Assembly (NCBI GenBank): GCA_041749275.1
Contig: JBGTBQ010000131.1
Coordinates: forward strand, 1-6,168
From: JBGTBQ01 sp041749275
GTDB taxonomy: Bacteria; Acidobacteriota; Blastocatellia; Pyrinomonadales; Pyrinomonadaceae
Length of the DNA stretch: 6,168 nucleotides
Direction of reading: 5' to 3'
Shown piece by piece: positions 5,128-6,168 of the stretch. Below the pieces are notes generated by a model. It did not search any database. It was not told the origin of the DNA and saw only the letters and a program-made list of their open reading frames with translations. A program made the position numbers and the translations under genes. The first letter of the stretch is position 1; each line of letters starts with the position of its first letter.

Positions 5128-6075
5128 ATGAAACACACGACAGCCATTTTGTTCGCGGCGCTGCTCGTCGCGCAGGCTTGCGCGAGGACAAACGAGACGA
5201 GTCGCCCCGTCGCCGCGCAAGCCCCGACTTCACAACAGACCGGCACCCCTTCGCCCGCCGCGACGCCGTCAAGCGCGCCCGGCAAAGAGATGGAGCGGCA
5301 GCCCGACCTCGCTCCCTACTTCAAGAAATTCCCCGGCACGTTCGTCCTCTACGACCTCAAGCAAGACCGCTACCTGCGCCACGACCCGGCGCGGGCCGCG
5401 ACGCGCTTCTCGCCCTTCTCGACGTTCAAGATTCCGAACTCGCTCATCGGACTCGAAACCGGCGTCATCGAGGATGCGGACTTTCTCATCAAGTGGGACG
5501 CGGAGAAATACCCGCGCGAGGGCGCGATGGCGAACGCCACGGAGTGGTGGCGAGACCAGACGCTCCGCACGGCCTTCAAACGTTCGGCGGTCTGGTACTA
5601 CCGCGAGCTGGCCGCGCGCGTCGGCGAGGAGCGGATGCGGGAGTTCGTCAATAAATTCAACTACGGCAACCGAGACACCTCCGCTGGCGTTAATCGCTTC
5701 TGGCTGGGTAGCTCGCTGAAGGTTTCCGCCGACGAGCAGATCGAATTTTTGAAGGCGCTCTACAAAGAGGAACTGCCCGTTTCGAAACGCACCTATTCAA
5801 TCTTCAAAGACATCTTCGTGCTCGAACAGACCGCGAGCTACAAGCTCAATGCCAAGACCGGCGCCGGCCCCGCCGCCGAAGGCCGCACGCTTGGCTGGTT
5901 CGTGGGCTATCTCGAAACGAAAGATAATGTCTACTTCTTCGCCATGCAGATCGAGGGCCAGCCCTTCGCCGTCATCCGCGACGAACGCATCCGCCTCACG
6001 AAGCAAATCCTGACCGACCTCGGACACATCAATGGTTCAGACAGAATCATGCGGCGATTGCGCCGTAAGTTCTGA
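5128..6075 (+). CDS. Class D (OXA-type) beta-lactamase, exported
   Basis: This enzyme hydrolyses beta-lactam rings through an active-site serine, outside the inner membrane. The 315 residues open with a signal sequence (MKHTTAILFAALLVAQAC). Cys18 could be a lipoprotein anchor, but Gln at -2 and Ala at -3 make the lipobox weak. A low-complexity Pro/Thr/Ser/Ala linker (about 25-55) follows. The class D motifs are in order: S98-T-F-K101 (nucleophile Ser98 and the lysine that is carbamylated in this class), S153-A-V155, Y179-G-N181, the FWLGSSLKVS segment (191-200), K243-T-G245, and GWFVGY (256-261). All catalytic residues are intact. Length exceeds the usual ~265 because of the linker and about 14 extra C-terminal residues (NGSDRIMRRLRRKF). 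No mobile-element marker adjoins the 5' side, so it looks like an environmental chromosomal OXA. Substrate range, including any carbapenem activity, cannot be read from sequence. Confidence 0.95.
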   Translation: MKHTTAILFAALLVAQACARTNETSRPVAAQAPTSQQTGTPSPAATPSSAPGKEMERQPDLAPYFKKFPGTFVLYDLKQDRYLRHDPARAATRFSPFSTFKIPNSLIGLETGVIEDADFLIKWDAEKYPREGAMANATEWWRDQTLRTAFKRSAVWYYRELAARVGEERMREFVNKFNYGNRDTSAGVNRFWLGSSLKVSADEQIEFLKALYKEELPVSKRTYSIFKDIFVLEQTASYKLNAKTGAGPAAEGRTLGWFVGYLETKDNVYFFAMQIEGQPFAVIRDERIRLTKQILTDLGHINGSDRIMRRLRRKF

Positions 6076-6168
6076 GATAGTCATACTGGGGGTGATTTTT
6101 TATCAACGTCGGCTCCAAAGCTAACTTGGAAATAACCAGATCGAGCAGATGTTCATTGAAAGCTCGTT
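6047..6168 (-). CDS. C-terminal end of an unidentified protein (partial, runs off right edge)
   Basis: The minus strand is open from the right edge to TGA at 6049-6047, giving 40 residues (ending QYDYLRTYGAIAA) with a normal-looking mix of Leu, Ile, Asp and Glu. The segment 6121-6168 is clearly more AT-rich (about 40% GC) than the rest of the window. The frame overlaps the beta-lactamase 3' end by 29 bases, tail to tail. I do not recognise the family. It could be the end of a convergent gene, possibly a recently acquired one, or a chance frame; only about 120 bases are visible. The competing plus-strand ATG at 6149 has no ribosome site. Confidence 0.35.
   Translation of the reverse strand, partial: RAFNEHLLDLVISKLALEPTLIKNHPQYDYLRTYGAIAA

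Noticed and set aside
4718..5272. 184-codon minus-strand frame opposite the DinB and beta-lactamase starts
   Set aside because: It overlaps two recognised plus-strand genes and shows no family features.
4911..5654. 247-codon plus-strand frame spanning the DinB and beta-lactamase genes
   Set aside because: It lies out of frame across two well-supported genes and encodes an Arg-rich, motif-free product typical of GC-rich shadow frames.

Overview
This window comes from a GC-rich, probably Gram-negative bacterial chromosome. The mix of genes fits Acidobacteriota, perhaps Blastocatellia or Pyrinomonadales. That mix is an Oar/TonB-receptor C-terminal remnant, a SigK-like sigma factor with an RskA-type anti-sigma factor, a DhnA-type class I aldolase, a DinB-family protein and a DUF4440-type protein. 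The taxonomic placement is inference from protein style only; no rRNA or tRNA gene is present.

Layout. The left 2.6 kb is read on the minus strand, in the order aldolase, ECF sigma factor, anti-sigma factor. The aldolase (1521-2618) has a strong ribosome site and a consensus extended -10 promoter. It is followed by a large nested palindrome with a T-run (1434-1513). Then come the sigma factor (831-1424, TTG start), a 169-base gap carrying a 19-base-spaced direct repeat, and an anti-sigma factor that runs off the left edge (1-661). Positions 2619-3175 hold no intact gene. They contain the aldolase promoter, a small hairpin and the last ~70 codons of a degraded TonB-dependent receptor.

The right half is read on the plus strand. 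It holds an exported or membrane-anchored NTF2-like/DUF4440 protein (3176-3640), a beta-phosphoglucomutase-like HAD phosphatase (3855-4538), a DinB-superfamily protein 11 bases downstream (4550-5041), and a complete class D (OXA-type) beta-lactamase with a secretion signal and a proline/threonine-rich linker (5128-6075). The last ~120 bases are more AT-rich and carry the C-terminal end of an unidentified minus-strand frame that overlaps the beta-lactamase tail-to-tail.

How they work together. The sigma and anti-sigma genes form one signalling unit: the membrane-anchored anti-sigma factor holds the sigma factor inactive until an envelope signal releases it. The HAD and DinB genes probably share a transcript. 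Otherwise the genes look like independent chromosomal units. I found no CRISPR array, complete mobile element, phage module or convincing new multi-gene system. The most interesting points are small: the palindrome/T-run fused to the sigma-factor ribosome site, two promoters placed so that the transcripts would be leaderless, and the odd C-terminal tail and overlapping reading frame at the beta-lactamase end.
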